Shown in pieces: positions 7,899-16,345 of a stretch of DNA of 54,185 nucleotides. The stretch spans positions 1-54,185 of the forward strand of contig JAOUEV010000018.1 of NCBI GenBank assembly GCA_029858565.1, written 5' to 3'. Within the stretch, counting starts at the first letter, position 1, and the number at the start of each line of letters is the position of its first letter. The translations under genes and the position numbers were made by a program. Below the pieces are notes generated by a model. That model was not told the origin of the DNA. It saw only the letters and a program-made list of their open reading frames with translations, and searched no databases. Source of the stretch: Nitrospirota bacterium. GTDB lineage: Bacteria; Nitrospirota; UBA9217.

Positions 7899-9678
7899 TG
7901 CCTTTTCTCCCGCGCTCCTGTTCCTCCTGGGCGCGCTCTTCATCCCTTTGTTCAAGGGCAGGCTCAGGAATGCCTACCTGCTGCTCCTGCCGCTTGCGGG
8001 CTTCGCCTTGTTGCTCAGCATGCAGGAGGGAGCACAAGGGGTGCTGTCATTCCTTGAGTATCAGCTCGTGCTTGTCAAGGTCGACCGTTTGAGCAGGTTC
8101 TTCGGCTACATCTATCTCCTGATAACTGCTATCGCGCTTGTCTACGCATTTCATGTCAAAGAGAGCAGCCACCACATGGCTTCGCTTTTTTACGCCGGTT
8201 CCGCGCTCGGCGTCGTCTTTGCAGGCGATTTTTTGACGTTGTTCATTTTCTGGGAAACCATGGCCCTGAGCGCAGCCTTCCTGGTCTGGTCGGGAAAGAC
8301 CAAAAACTCAGCTGCTGCGGGCATCAGGTATCTCCTGGTCCATATTCTCGGAGGACTGTTCCTGCTCATGGGGATCATCCTCCATGTGCACGAGACCGGC
8401 TCCCTGGCATTCGGGTACCTGGGACTGAACGGGCTTTCTTCATGGCTGATACTGATCGGCTTCGGCGTTAACTGCGCGTTCCCGGGGCTCCATGCCTGGC
8501 TTCCGGATGCCTATCCGGAAACCTCTCCGGCCGGCGGCGTGTTCATGTGGACCTTTACCACGAAAACAGCGGTGTATGTCCTGGCGCGGGCCTTTCCCGG
8601 CGAGCACCTTCTTGTCTGGATCGGCGTGACCATGACCGTGTTTCCCATCTTCTTCGCGGTTCTGGAAAACAACCTAAGGCGGGTGCTCTCCTACAGCCTG
8701 ATCAATCAGCTCGGCTACATGGTGACGGGCATCGGCATCGGTACGCAGCTTTCGCTGAACGGCACCGTGGCCCATGTCTTCTGCCACATTCTCTACAAGG
8801 CGCTGCTCGTCATGTCCATGGGAGCGGTGATCTACCGCACCGGGAAGACGAACGCCACCGATCTCGGCGGGCTGTATAAAAGCATGCCGCTCACAACGCT
8901 GTTCTGCATCATCGGCGCAGCCTCGATATCGGCGTTTCCGCTCTTCAGCGGCTTCGTAAGTAAATCCATGGTCGTGGAAGCCGCTGCCCTGGGAGGAATG
9001 ACCATCGTGTCCCTCATGCTGCTCTTCGCATCGGTCGGCGTGCTGGAGCATGCGGGCATCAAGGTGCCTTTTCACGCCTTCTTTTCCCATGACGCGGGAA
9101 TCCGTACCAAAGAGGCGCCGCTCCATATGCTCGTTGCCATGGGCGCTGCCGCGGTTCTGTCCGTGCTCATCGGGGTGTATCCGGCGCCGCTCTACCGGCT
9201 GCTTCCTTATCCCGTGGAGTTCGCTCCCTATACGCCTTCCCATGTCCTGACCACGATGCAACTGCTCCTGTTCGGGGCTTTTGCCTATGTCCTGCTCATT
9301 CGTTCCGGCATCTTCCCGGCAGAAGTGCGCGCGACCAACCTGGACACGGACTGGTTCTATAGAAAAGGAACAGCCGTCTTTCTCCAGGTATTGAACGGAC
9401 CTGCCGCGCAAATGGGCGAAAAGATAAGGCGGACGGTTTTTGAGCGTATTCCGTCGGCTCTCTCCTGGTTCGGGAAGAATCCCCTTGCAGTGCTCAAAAT
9501 GGCGTCGGATAGGGCGCTCCTCGCATTCTCCGGTCCTGAGCAGAGGAATATCCTCATTGCGAGGCTGGAGAAGGAGAAAAATATCTATCCTGGTGATATC
9601 ATTAAGCATTGGCCGGTGGGCACCTCGGTGCTCTGGGCGACCCTGCTCTTGCTTGCCTATCTTCTGCTGCAGTATTGA
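7891..9678 (+). CDS. Third antiporter-like subunit, helix-7 Lys replaced by Asn
   Basis: This 595-residue NuoL/MrpD-family membrane protein has a long C-terminal extension after the helix bundle (about residues 480-595). The helix-5 Glu is kept (FWETMALSAAFLVW) and the helix-8 Lys is kept (TTKTAVYVLARAF). Aligned on HxWLP, the helix-7 Lys of the two other copies is Asn here (GVNCAFPGLHAWLP). This subunit may therefore not pump, or may handle another ion. The extension includes an amphipathic region and a final helix (TSVLWATLLLLAYLLLQY), reminiscent of the lateral arm of NuoL. It ends the operon. Confidence 0.85.
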   Translation: MINAFSPALLFLLGALFIPLFKGRLRNAYLLLLPLAGFALLLSMQEGAQGVLSFLEYQLVLVKVDRLSRFFGYIYLLITAIALVYAFHVKESSHHMASLFYAGSALGVVFAGDFLTLFIFWETMALSAAFLVWSGKTKNSAAAGIRYLLVHILGGLFLLMGIILHVHETGSLAFGYLGLNGLSSWLILIGFGVNCAFPGLHAWLPDAYPETSPAGGVFMWTFTTKTAVYVLARAFPGEHLLVWIGVTMTVFPIFFAVLENNLRRVLSYSLINQLGYMVTGIGIGTQLSLNGTVAHVFCHILYKALLVMSMGAVIYRTGKTNATDLGGLYKSMPLTTLFCIIGAASISAFPLFSGFVSKSMVVEAAALGGMTIVSLMLLFASVGVLEHAGIKVPFHAFFSHDAGIRTKEAPLHMLVAMGAAAVLSVLIGVYPAPLYRLLPYPVEFAPYTPSHVLTTMQLLLFGAFAYVLLIRSGIFPAEVRATNLDTDWFYRKGTAVFLQVLNGPAAQMGEKIRRTVFERIPSALSWFGKNPLAVLKMASDRALLAFSGPEQRNILIARLEKEKNIYPGDIIKHWPVGTSVLWATLLLLAYLLLQY

Positions 9679-9774
9679 CCGCCGGGCTGACGATGACCGG
9701 GGATTGCGGTTGAGCAGCCGCAGACGCAGGATTTTACCGGGAAACTGCCGGCAGAAACGAACAGGAGTACTCGT

Positions 9775-10788
9775 ATGATCTTGTTGTGGATTGAATTCCT
9801 CATCTGTTCAGCTGTCATCGTTTACTGTGGCGCGAACCTGTCGCGGTACGGCGACGTGATCGCCGAGAAGACCGGGCTCGGCAGGGCATGGATCGGGCTT
9901 ATCCTGATGTCCGGGGTCACGTCGCTTCCCGAACTTATCACCGGCATCAGTTCCGTGGCCTTTGCCGACGCTCCTGATATCGCCATGGGCGACGTGATGG
10001 GGAGCTGCGTGTTCAACCTGTCGCTCATCGCGCTCATGGACATGCTGCATGGCCCGCATCCCATATTTTCCAAGGCCGAGCACAGTCACATCCTGAGCGC
10101 GGGATTCGGCGCGATCCTCATGGGCATTGCCGTGCTGTCCATCGCTTCCGGAACAGCTCTGCCTGCAATCGGACACATCTCCATTGCGACGCCGGTCATT
10201 GTCGGATTCTATGCCCTCTCCATGCGGAGCGTGTTCCTGTTCCAGAAGCGGCAGGTTGCGGAACACATCGGCGAGATCGCGCCGGAGCTTCAATACGGCA
10301 GCATCACCACACGGGAAGCTGCGATCAAGTACGGTCTGAACGCCCTGGTGATCGTCATCGCCGCATCTTGGCTGCCTTTTATCGGCGACCGTCTTGCGGA
10401 AGTTACCGGTCTGGGCCGGAGCTTTGTGGGTTCCATCCTGATCGCCATGACCACGTCGCTGCCGGAACTGGTCGTGTCCATCACCGCGCTCAGGATCGGG
10501 GCGGCTGACATGGCGATAGCGAATCTCATGGGAAGCAACCTGTTCAACATGGTCATTCTCGGCATCGACGATATGGCCTATGCAAAGGGCGCGCTGTTCA
10601 GCGCGGTTTCGCAAAACCATGCCATCACCGGCACGATCGCCGTGATTATGACCGGGATCGTGATCGTCAGCCTCATGTACCGGCTGGAGAAAAAAACTGT
10701 CCTGCGCATCGGATGGGACGCCCTTGCTCTGGCGCTTGCCTATCTCGTGAATATAGCGCTTCTGTACAGCTTGCGCGGCAGGGGATAG
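9775..10788 (+). CDS. Sodium/calcium exchanger family protein (CaCA)
   Basis: This membrane protein of 337 residues has the internal two-fold repeat of the Ca2+/cation antiporter superfamily. The alpha-1 repeat reads SGVTSLPELITG with GDVMGSCVFNLS. The alpha-2 repeat reads MTTSLPELVVS with NLMGSNLFNMV. The acidic residue in each PEL motif is the ion ligand in characterised exchangers. ACAGGAG precedes the ATG. It lies 96 bases after the Mrp operon, and its substrate (Na+, K+ or H+ against Ca2+) cannot be read from sequence. The neighbourhood fits cation homeostasis. Confidence 0.9.
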   Translation: MILLWIEFLICSAVIVYCGANLSRYGDVIAEKTGLGRAWIGLILMSGVTSLPELITGISSVAFADAPDIAMGDVMGSCVFNLSLIALMDMLHGPHPIFSKAEHSHILSAGFGAILMGIAVLSIASGTALPAIGHISIATPVIVGFYALSMRSVFLFQKRQVAEHIGEIAPELQYGSITTREAAIKYGLNALVIVIAASWLPFIGDRLAEVTGLGRSFVGSILIAMTTSLPELVVSITALRIGAADMAIANLMGSNLFNMVILGIDDMAYAKGALFSAVSQNHAITGTIAVIMTGIVIVSLMYRLEKKTVLRIGWDALALALAYLVNIALLYSLRGRG

Positions 10789-10837
10789 CCGTTATTGCGC
10801 AGTATTATATTAGCAACTGTCGAGAGAGGAAATAGCC

Positions 10838-13522
10838 ATGCATAGTCGAAAAACCCGGTACATCGTTCTCGCAGGTGTCGTTCTGTTCCTGTTGTCGTTC
10901 CTGTCCTCTTTCTTCGGATTGGCGGTTGACTGGCTCTTTTTCAAAGAGACCGGTTATACCGCGGTCTTCACCAGGACCCTTTTCACCAAGATCGGGCTGG
11001 GCGTCTTTTTCGGCCTGGCGCTCGCAGCACTTGTCCTGGTCAACGCGCTCCTTGCCCGGAAGATCGCGTTCCCGCGCCGCCAGTTTTTCTTCGGGGAAGG
11101 GGTCCCGCCCTTTTCCACTGACCAGATCGATCGTCTTCTCCTTCCGCTTGTTCTGATTGGTACGGCGCTCATGGCGCTGATCGTCGGACAGTGGGGCGGC
11201 AATCAGTGGCAGGATCTTCTGCTCTTTACCCAGGGGAAACCGGTGGGGATCGTAGATCCGATACTGGGAAAGGATATCGGATTCTACTTTTTCACCCTGC
11301 CGTTCATCGAGACGCTGAAGGGTTTCGCCGGGTTTTCGCTGGTCCTTGCCGCTGCGGTCACGGCGCTGCTCTATTTCCTGCGGGGCGGCATCGTAGCGAG
11401 CGAGCGGGGCATTTCCGTGGCTCCGCAGACAAGGCGCCACCTGGCGGTTCTGGCCGGCCTGATCCTGGTGAATACGGGCTTGGGATTCTACCTGGACACC
11501 TATCACCTCCTGTACTCTGACGGTGGAGCGGTCTACGGAGCGGGGTACACCGATGTGCATGCCCGGCTGCCGGTGTTACGCGCGCTTGCGGTCATGTTCA
11601 TCGCAGCGGCGCCGCTCCTGGTGGCGGGCGCGTGGAAAGGATCATGGCGTCTGGCGCTCCTGCCGCTTGCAATCACCGCGGCGCTGTATCTTGTCGGCAA
11701 CAAGCTCTATCCTTCGGGACTGCAGCAGTTCAAGGTCGCTCCCAACGAATTGGCGCTGGAGACCCCGTATCTCGCCCACAACATACGATTTACCCGCATG
11801 GGTTTCGATCTGGACAAGATCGAGGTGAGCCCCTTTGACGTTGACTATAATCTGACGGCCCGGGATATCGAGAAGAACGACGCAACCATCAGGAACGTCA
11901 GGCTCTGGGACCATGTGCCGCTGCTCCGGACGTACAGCCAGCTCCAGCAGATCCGCACGTACTATAAGTTCTTCGACGTGGACAACGACCGCTACACCGT
12001 GAACGGCGAATATTCGCAGATCATGCTCTCTCCGCGGGAGCTTTCCTACGGTGACCTGCCGAGCCGCAACTGGATCAATGAACGGCTGATCTTCACCCAC
12101 GGAAACGGATTCGCCATGGGACCGGTCAGCAGGATCAGCAGGGAAGGCCTGCCCGAGTTCACGGTAAAGGACATCCCGCCGGCGAGTTCGGCCCCGGAGG
12201 TCCGCATCACCCGGCCCGAGATCTATTACGGCGAACTGTCCAACGACTACGTGATCGTGAATACCCGGGTGCCCGAGTTCAGCTATCCCACCACCGACGA
12301 GAACATCTACACCACCTATAAGGGCAGCGGCGGCGTGGGCATCGGATCCCTGCCGCTGAGGGCGCTCTTTGCCGCCAGGTTCAGGACCGAGAAGATCCTC
12401 CTCTCGTCGGACATCCAGCGGTCGAGCAGGATCCTGTACAACCGGAACATCGGCGAACGAGTGAAAGCAGTGGCTCCGTTCCTGGTGTTCGATCAGGACC
12501 CCTATATGGTGGTTCAGGACGACGGCAAGCTCGTCTGGATCGTCGATGCCTACACCGTTTCCGGGAGGCTGCCCTATTCCCGGCCCTCGGCGCGGGTGAA
12601 CTACATCCGCAACTCGGTCAAGGTGGTGGTGGATGCCTACGACGGATCGCTGGACTTCTACATCAACGATCCCGACGATGTGCTGGTGCAGGCCTACAGC
12701 AGGATTTTCCCGACGCTGTTCAAACCCCTGTCCTTGATGCCCGAAGACCTGCGGAAGCATATCCGCTATCCCCACCGGTTCCTGCAGGTCCAGGCCTCGC
12801 TCTTCGCGGCCTATCACATGACCGACCCCCAGGTGTTCTACAACAAGGAGAACCTCTGGGAAGTGCCTCAGCACGAGGGCAAGGTCATGGAGCCTTACTA
12901 CACGGTCATGAAACTGCCGGGAGAGAAGAAGGAGGAGTACATCCTGCTGCTGCCGTTCACCCCGGCAAAGCGCGACAACCTGGCCGCCTGGATCACGGCG
13001 CGGTGCGACGGACAGAACTACGGCAAGATCATCGCGTACACCTTTCCCCGCGACCGGCTCATCTACGGACCGAAGCAGATCGACGCCCGCATCAACCAGG
13101 ATTCCGCCATCTCCCAGCAGCTCACGCTCTGGAGCCAGCGCGGCTCCCAGGTCATCCGCGGCAGCCTGCTGGTCATCCCCATGGAGCGTTCGCTTCTGTA
13201 TGTGCAGCCCCTGTACCTTGCTTCAGCTGACAAGGGCAGCCTTCCCGAACTGCGCCGGGTGATCGTGGCGTACGAGAACGAAGTGGTGATGGAAGAGAAC
13301 CTGGAACTGGCTCTGTACAAGCTCTTCGGCGGCAAGAGGCCGGAACAGGCGGCATCCGGCAGAGCGGCGGCGACGACGACGACCCTTGGCCCGGCCGAAC
13401 TGGCCAAACAGGCGCTCAAGGCATACGAGCGGGCGCTGGAACTGCAGCGTCAGGGCAATTGGGCGGGATACGGCGAGCAGCTGAGGAGCCTGGAAGAGGT
13501 CCTGAGGAAGCTGGCAAAATGA
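10838..13522 (+). CDS. UPF0182 family large membrane protein
   Basis: This 894-residue protein has seven or so membrane helices in the first 300 residues. A long extracytoplasmic domain rich in Tyr, Asp and Asn follows (LARNIRFTRM-like start of the domain, YSRPSARVNYIRNSVKVVVDAYDG-like core). The helix AFxxWLFFKETGYTAVF and the overall architecture match UPF0182, a family of unknown function found in actinobacteria, cyanobacteria and some Gram-negatives. GAGAGAGGAAATAGCC precedes the ATG. The C-terminal 80 residues form a helical, Ala/Glu-rich tail. The stop overlaps the next gene (ATGA). Confidence 0.88.
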   Translation: MHSRKTRYIVLAGVVLFLLSFLSSFFGLAVDWLFFKETGYTAVFTRTLFTKIGLGVFFGLALAALVLVNALLARKIAFPRRQFFFGEGVPPFSTDQIDRLLLPLVLIGTALMALIVGQWGGNQWQDLLLFTQGKPVGIVDPILGKDIGFYFFTLPFIETLKGFAGFSLVLAAAVTALLYFLRGGIVASERGISVAPQTRRHLAVLAGLILVNTGLGFYLDTYHLLYSDGGAVYGAGYTDVHARLPVLRALAVMFIAAAPLLVAGAWKGSWRLALLPLAITAALYLVGNKLYPSGLQQFKVAPNELALETPYLAHNIRFTRMGFDLDKIEVSPFDVDYNLTARDIEKNDATIRNVRLWDHVPLLRTYSQLQQIRTYYKFFDVDNDRYTVNGEYSQIMLSPRELSYGDLPSRNWINERLIFTHGNGFAMGPVSRISREGLPEFTVKDIPPASSAPEVRITRPEIYYGELSNDYVIVNTRVPEFSYPTTDENIYTTYKGSGGVGIGSLPLRALFAARFRTEKILLSSDIQRSSRILYNRNIGERVKAVAPFLVFDQDPYMVVQDDGKLVWIVDAYTVSGRLPYSRPSARVNYIRNSVKVVVDAYDGSLDFYINDPDDVLVQAYSRIFPTLFKPLSLMPEDLRKHIRYPHRFLQVQASLFAAYHMTDPQVFYNKENLWEVPQHEGKVMEPYYTVMKLPGEKKEEYILLLPFTPAKRDNLAAWITARCDGQNYGKIIAYTFPRDRLIYGPKQIDARINQDSAISQQLTLWSQRGSQVIRGSLLVIPMERSLLYVQPLYLASADKGSLPELRRVIVAYENEVVMEENLELALYKLFGGKRPEQAASGRAAATTTTLGPAELAKQALKAYERALELQRQGNWAGYGEQLRSLEEVLRKLAK

Positions 13523-14340
13523 CGATGAGCAGGGATGCAGCGGGATCAAGGCTTGTCATCTTCACTGACCTTGACGGGACGCTGCTCGATGGATCCACCT
13601 ATTCCTTTGAAAAAGCGCTGCCGGCGCTGGAGATGGTCCGACAGCGAAGGGTCCCTCTCGTCTTTGTTTCGAGCAAGACCCGGGCGGAGTTGGAGGTCTG
13701 GCGTGAACGTTTGCAGAACGCGCACCCCTTCATCTCGGAGAATGGCGGTGGGATATTTCTTCCCGAGGGATATTTTCCTTTTCCTCTGGACGCCGTTCCC
13801 TGGGAGGGGTACCGGCTGATTACGCTTGGCATGCCCTATGAAGCGGTCCGGAGACGGTTCATCGCCATGCGTGAACGACTGAATATCAAGGCGCGCGGTT
13901 TCGGGGATATGACGGACCGGGAAGTGGCCGACCTGACCGCACTCCCGCTGGCTGATGCCCGGCTGGCAAAGCAGCGGGATTTCGAAGAACCCTTTGTGTT
14001 CGAGGGCAGTCCTGATGATCGATTGATGCAGGAGATCGAGCGGGAAGGCTTGCGCTGGACCCAGGGAGAATTCTTCCATATCATGGGCGATCATCACAAG
14101 GGAAGAGCTGTCGAGATGCTGACAAGGTTGTATGTTCAGCAGCACGGGCCGGTCACCGCATTCGGGATCGGCGACAGTCTGAACGACCTACCATTCCTTC
14201 TTGCCGTAGATCGTCCGGTATTGGTCAGGAAAATGAACGGCAGGCATGACGATCGCATCAATATCCCCGGTTTGATCCGGACAAATGGTATCGGACCAGA
14301 GGGATGGAACGAGGCGATCCTGTCCTTGTTGTCGTCCTGA
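13519..14340 (+). CDS. mpgP: Mannosyl/glucosyl-3-phosphoglycerate phosphatase (HAD IIB)
   Basis: This 273-residue HAD-superfamily phosphatase of the MPGP type removes phosphate from mannosyl- or glucosyl-3-phosphoglycerate to give the compatible solute. Motif I is FTDLDGTLLDG (Asp17/Asp19), motif II lies around FVSSKTRAE, and motif IV is GIGDSLNDLPFL. ENGGGIFLPEGYF is typical of the MPGP cap region. The start overlaps the previous stop (ATGA), and a second ATG lies two codons later. The synthase that would supply its substrate, a GpgS-like enzyme, is at 30988-32196. The glucosyl form is therefore the likelier substrate, but the two cannot be told apart by eye. Confidence 0.85.
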   Translation: MTMSRDAAGSRLVIFTDLDGTLLDGSTYSFEKALPALEMVRQRRVPLVFVSSKTRAELEVWRERLQNAHPFISENGGGIFLPEGYFPFPLDAVPWEGYRLITLGMPYEAVRRRFIAMRERLNIKARGFGDMTDREVADLTALPLADARLAKQRDFEEPFVFEGSPDDRLMQEIEREGLRWTQGEFFHIMGDHHKGRAVEMLTRLYVQQHGPVTAFGIGDSLNDLPFLLAVDRPVLVRKMNGRHDDRINIPGLIRTNGIGPEGWNEAILSLLSS

Positions 14341-14807
14341 AGAAGTCAGTTTTATGTTCCTGCGCTTGAGCTGATAAGCACAACTATCCCCATCCAGTGC
14401 TCAGACACTGTCGTCATAAAAATCCCTTACTAGGAATGGTACCGCGCCGGGTTTTGATGTTGATGTGTCATACTTTCAACTGCCCTGATCATCCTTCTAC
14501 AGGATATATCCTCTTGTAGCCTGCGCTTAGGTCCTTTCTGCATGAAATACTACAGTAATAAGAGCATATGGATGATTCAACCTGATTGTTGTTCTGTCTT
14601 AATCTTGAACTCCATTGATAATACAAGAGTAAACCTTCCCACTGACCTGGCATGGCCTATGCAATATAAAGGTCAATAGGAGTGATAAAGAACACTTGTA
14701 TAAATGATCATGAAAGGCGGTGATGCGGGAATATCGGTAAAAAATTGAATGTGTAATTTCGGGAAATCTGTGCTGCACTGACGTTAAAAAAGAAAGAGGT
14801 GGCTAAG
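14341..14807. other. AT-rich 467-bp intergenic region
   Basis: No convincing gene. It contains an imperfect palindrome at about 14497-14519 (CTACA and TGTAG flanking GGATATATCC) that may bind a regulator. It also contains the sigma-54 promoter listed separately and a leader of about 130 bases before the next gene. A 14-codon ATG frame at 14704 lies inside the leader but has no other support. Base composition is clearly more AT-rich than the flanking genes. Confidence 0.6.
14648..14663 (+). promoter_or_regulatory. Candidate sigma-54 promoter
   Basis: TGGCATGGCCTATGCA places GG (14649-14650) and GC (14661-14662) exactly ten bases apart. It differs from the consensus TGGCACG-N4-TTGCA at only two positions. 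Transcription would start near 14674 and read into the small secreted-protein gene at 14808. Confidence 0.6.
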
Positions 14808-15158
14808 ATGAAGAAAACTATATTCATAATGACATTAGCGATGTTTACCTTCGCGTTTGGCACGGCGTTCGCCTGGAATGACGACGCGCCGTTCATGATC
14901 AACGAGAACGCGTATTACGCCCCGGTTTTCAGCTCGCAGGACTTCGGTTCGACCGGGCCCAGGATCGCGGAATACACCAACGACGACGTACCTGTCTACT
15001 ATGAAAAACGTATGCGTGGTGAGACCATTCTCACGGAGAGAGCGGTCAGAGGTACGGCTGCCGGCGGAGTAAGTTCCGAAGCCGGTGACAAGGCCTGGGA
15101 TTCCTTTGCAAAGACAATCAGTCCTGACCGGGCATCGGATCAGCTCCCGGTGTTGTAG
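14808..15158 (+). CDS. Small secreted protein of unknown function
   Basis: The product has 116 residues. A clean Sec signal peptide is visible (MKKTIFIMTLAMFTFAFGTAFA, cleavage about residue 22). A mature part of about 94 residues follows, rich in Asp, Tyr and Ser, with no Cys. AGAGGTGG six bases upstream supports the ATG at 14808 over the GTG at 14799. It is preceded by a candidate sigma-54 promoter and followed by two very small genes. I do not recognise it. Tyr/Asn/Asp-rich stretches suggest a periplasmic or surface role. Confidence 0.75.
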   Translation: MKKTIFIMTLAMFTFAFGTAFAWNDDAPFMINENAYYAPVFSSQDFGSTGPRIAEYTNDDVPVYYEKRMRGETILTERAVRGTAAGGVSSEAGDKAWDSFAKTISPDRASDQLPVL

Positions 15159-15197
15159 CATAATCGTTCGATCGACAGCACATGCAGGAGGCTATCG

Positions 15198-15299
15198 ATG
15201 AAACAGATCCATCAACTGCATATAAAGCCAGCGCCCATTTCCCGATGGCACATTGAAAAGACCGGTTCCCGCATCCTGATGGCAGGAGAAGACAGATAG
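15198..15299 (+). CDS. 33-residue small ORF with strong ribosome site
   Basis: AGGAGG stands six bases before the ATG, the best ribosome site in this stretch. The peptide starts MKQIHQLHIKPAPISRW and ends GEDR. It is basic, rich in His and has no membrane segment. It lies between a secreted-protein gene and a CxxC domain gene in the same orientation. It may be a genuine microprotein or a leader peptide that couples translation to the next gene. There is no homology evidence. Confidence 0.45.
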   Translation: MKQIHQLHIKPAPISRWHIEKTGSRILMAGEDR

Positions 15300-15365
15300 C
15301 CTGATCGTACAGGATCAAAGTAATGGCGACGCGATACTTAAGCGCTGCGGAGGAGGTGATAGATC

Positions 15366-15584
15366 ATGAAGGTGGCACTGTTCAATGTGGATAAAAGTCT
15401 TTGCGCGGAGTGCTCTCTTGCGCTCAGGCGTTTCATCGGCGGGATCGATGGTGTTGAATCCGTTGATGCTGAGCAGGGGAAGATCGCCGTCAAATTCGAT
15501 GAGGCGGTCATTGACAATGACAGCGTGCAAAAGATAACCAAAGACAGTATCGATCGGCTGGGATACAAGCTGTATGATAGCTGA
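15366..15584 (+). CDS. HMA-like small protein with CxxC
   Basis: The product has 72 residues with the beta-alpha-beta-beta-alpha-beta pattern of heavy-metal-associated domains. It has MKVALFNVDKSLCAECS at the start, VESVDAEQGKIAVKFDEA in the middle, and IDRLGYKLYDS at the end. The loop motif is CAEC, spaced as in copper chaperones (CxxC), although the usual MxCxxC methionine is absent. GGAGGAGGTGAT precedes the ATG. It could be a soluble metal carrier or a thiol-redox relative. No P-type ATPase is nearby. Confidence 0.75.
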   Translation: MKVALFNVDKSLCAECSLALRRFIGGIDGVESVDAEQGKIAVKFDEAVIDNDSVQKITKDSIDRLGYKLYDS

Positions 15585-15684
15585 TCTGAAATGATCGATC
15601 AGCCACGCGAAGAATGAAGTAAATTGATTGGCACACAAATAATATGTGTTGAAATTGATTGTCAAATATGATAGTCTATGGTCA

Positions 15685-16131
15685 ATGAGCAAAGTGATAA
15701 CAAATATCAGCAGGCTTCTTCTTCTTTTTTACGCTGTGTACGCGTTTTCGCCTATTTATGCATCGTTGTCCGGAAGCGACGATATGCATACGAAGGAAGC
15801 TCATGGGTCGACGCCTTACTCTGTCGGGATCCTGTGGCTCGGCATTATGCTGGATGAGGTCCTGAACAACGGCGGGGCCGAGGGAACGCAGGAACTTTCC
15901 GCGTCTGGCGAGGACGATGATCTCGTCTTTATCAAGAAAAAGAGAACGATCACCCGCAAGCGTCCTCTGCTGAAGCCCATCGTGCAGGTTGTGGGGCTGG
16001 CTGTTACCCCGGAGCCTGATTCGGAAGTCAATCAGCATCCCTATGATGTCCCCTGTGACCTGCTTCACAACCAGCAGGACAGATATTATTCACGCAGTAC
16101 CGGACTTTCCCCTCCGTCTCTTCTCTCATAG
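15685..16131 (+). CDS. Hypothetical exported protein
   Basis: From the ATG at 15685 the product has 148 residues. It starts with a hydrophobic segment (ISRLLLLFYAVYAFSPIYA, about residues 7-25) that looks like a signal peptide or anchor. The rest is hydrophilic with an acidic patch, then a basic patch (KKKRTITRKRPLLK) and a Cys near the C-terminus. The ribosome site is weak, and the frame is open 13 codons upstream. No family is recognised. It sits between the CxxC protein and the sorted surface protein, and may simply belong to the same envelope-related segment. Confidence 0.5.
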   Translation: MSKVITNISRLLLLFYAVYAFSPIYASLSGSDDMHTKEAHGSTPYSVGILWLGIMLDEVLNNGGAEGTQELSASGEDDDLVFIKKKRTITRKRPLLKPIVQVVGLAVTPEPDSEVNQHPYDVPCDLLHNQQDRYYSRSTGLSPPSLLS

Positions 16132-16345
16132 CTGCATCTGTAGTGAACCCCATTAAAGGAATCAAGACGACCCGCTTCCCGAGGTAGACCGTCCACGCTT
16201 GGAGCTGTCAGCATGCTCGACAGCGTGCGCACTGTTCCACGACCGTTCGGCATGATCGGGCTTGTCACCTGTCCGCGCGTTCATCTGCTTCTGCATCGAA
16301 GAAGCACCGCTGCATGTTTGCGGGCACTTGCGAGAGGAGAAAACC

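Noticed and set aside
14704-14748. 14-residue leader peptide behind the sigma-54 promoter
   Set aside because: No convincing ribosome site and no composition typical of an attenuator peptide.
16132-16345. Possible cyclic di-GMP riboswitch before the Calx-beta gene
   Set aside because: The conserved core sequences of either known class are not visible. Only unspecific short hairpins are present.
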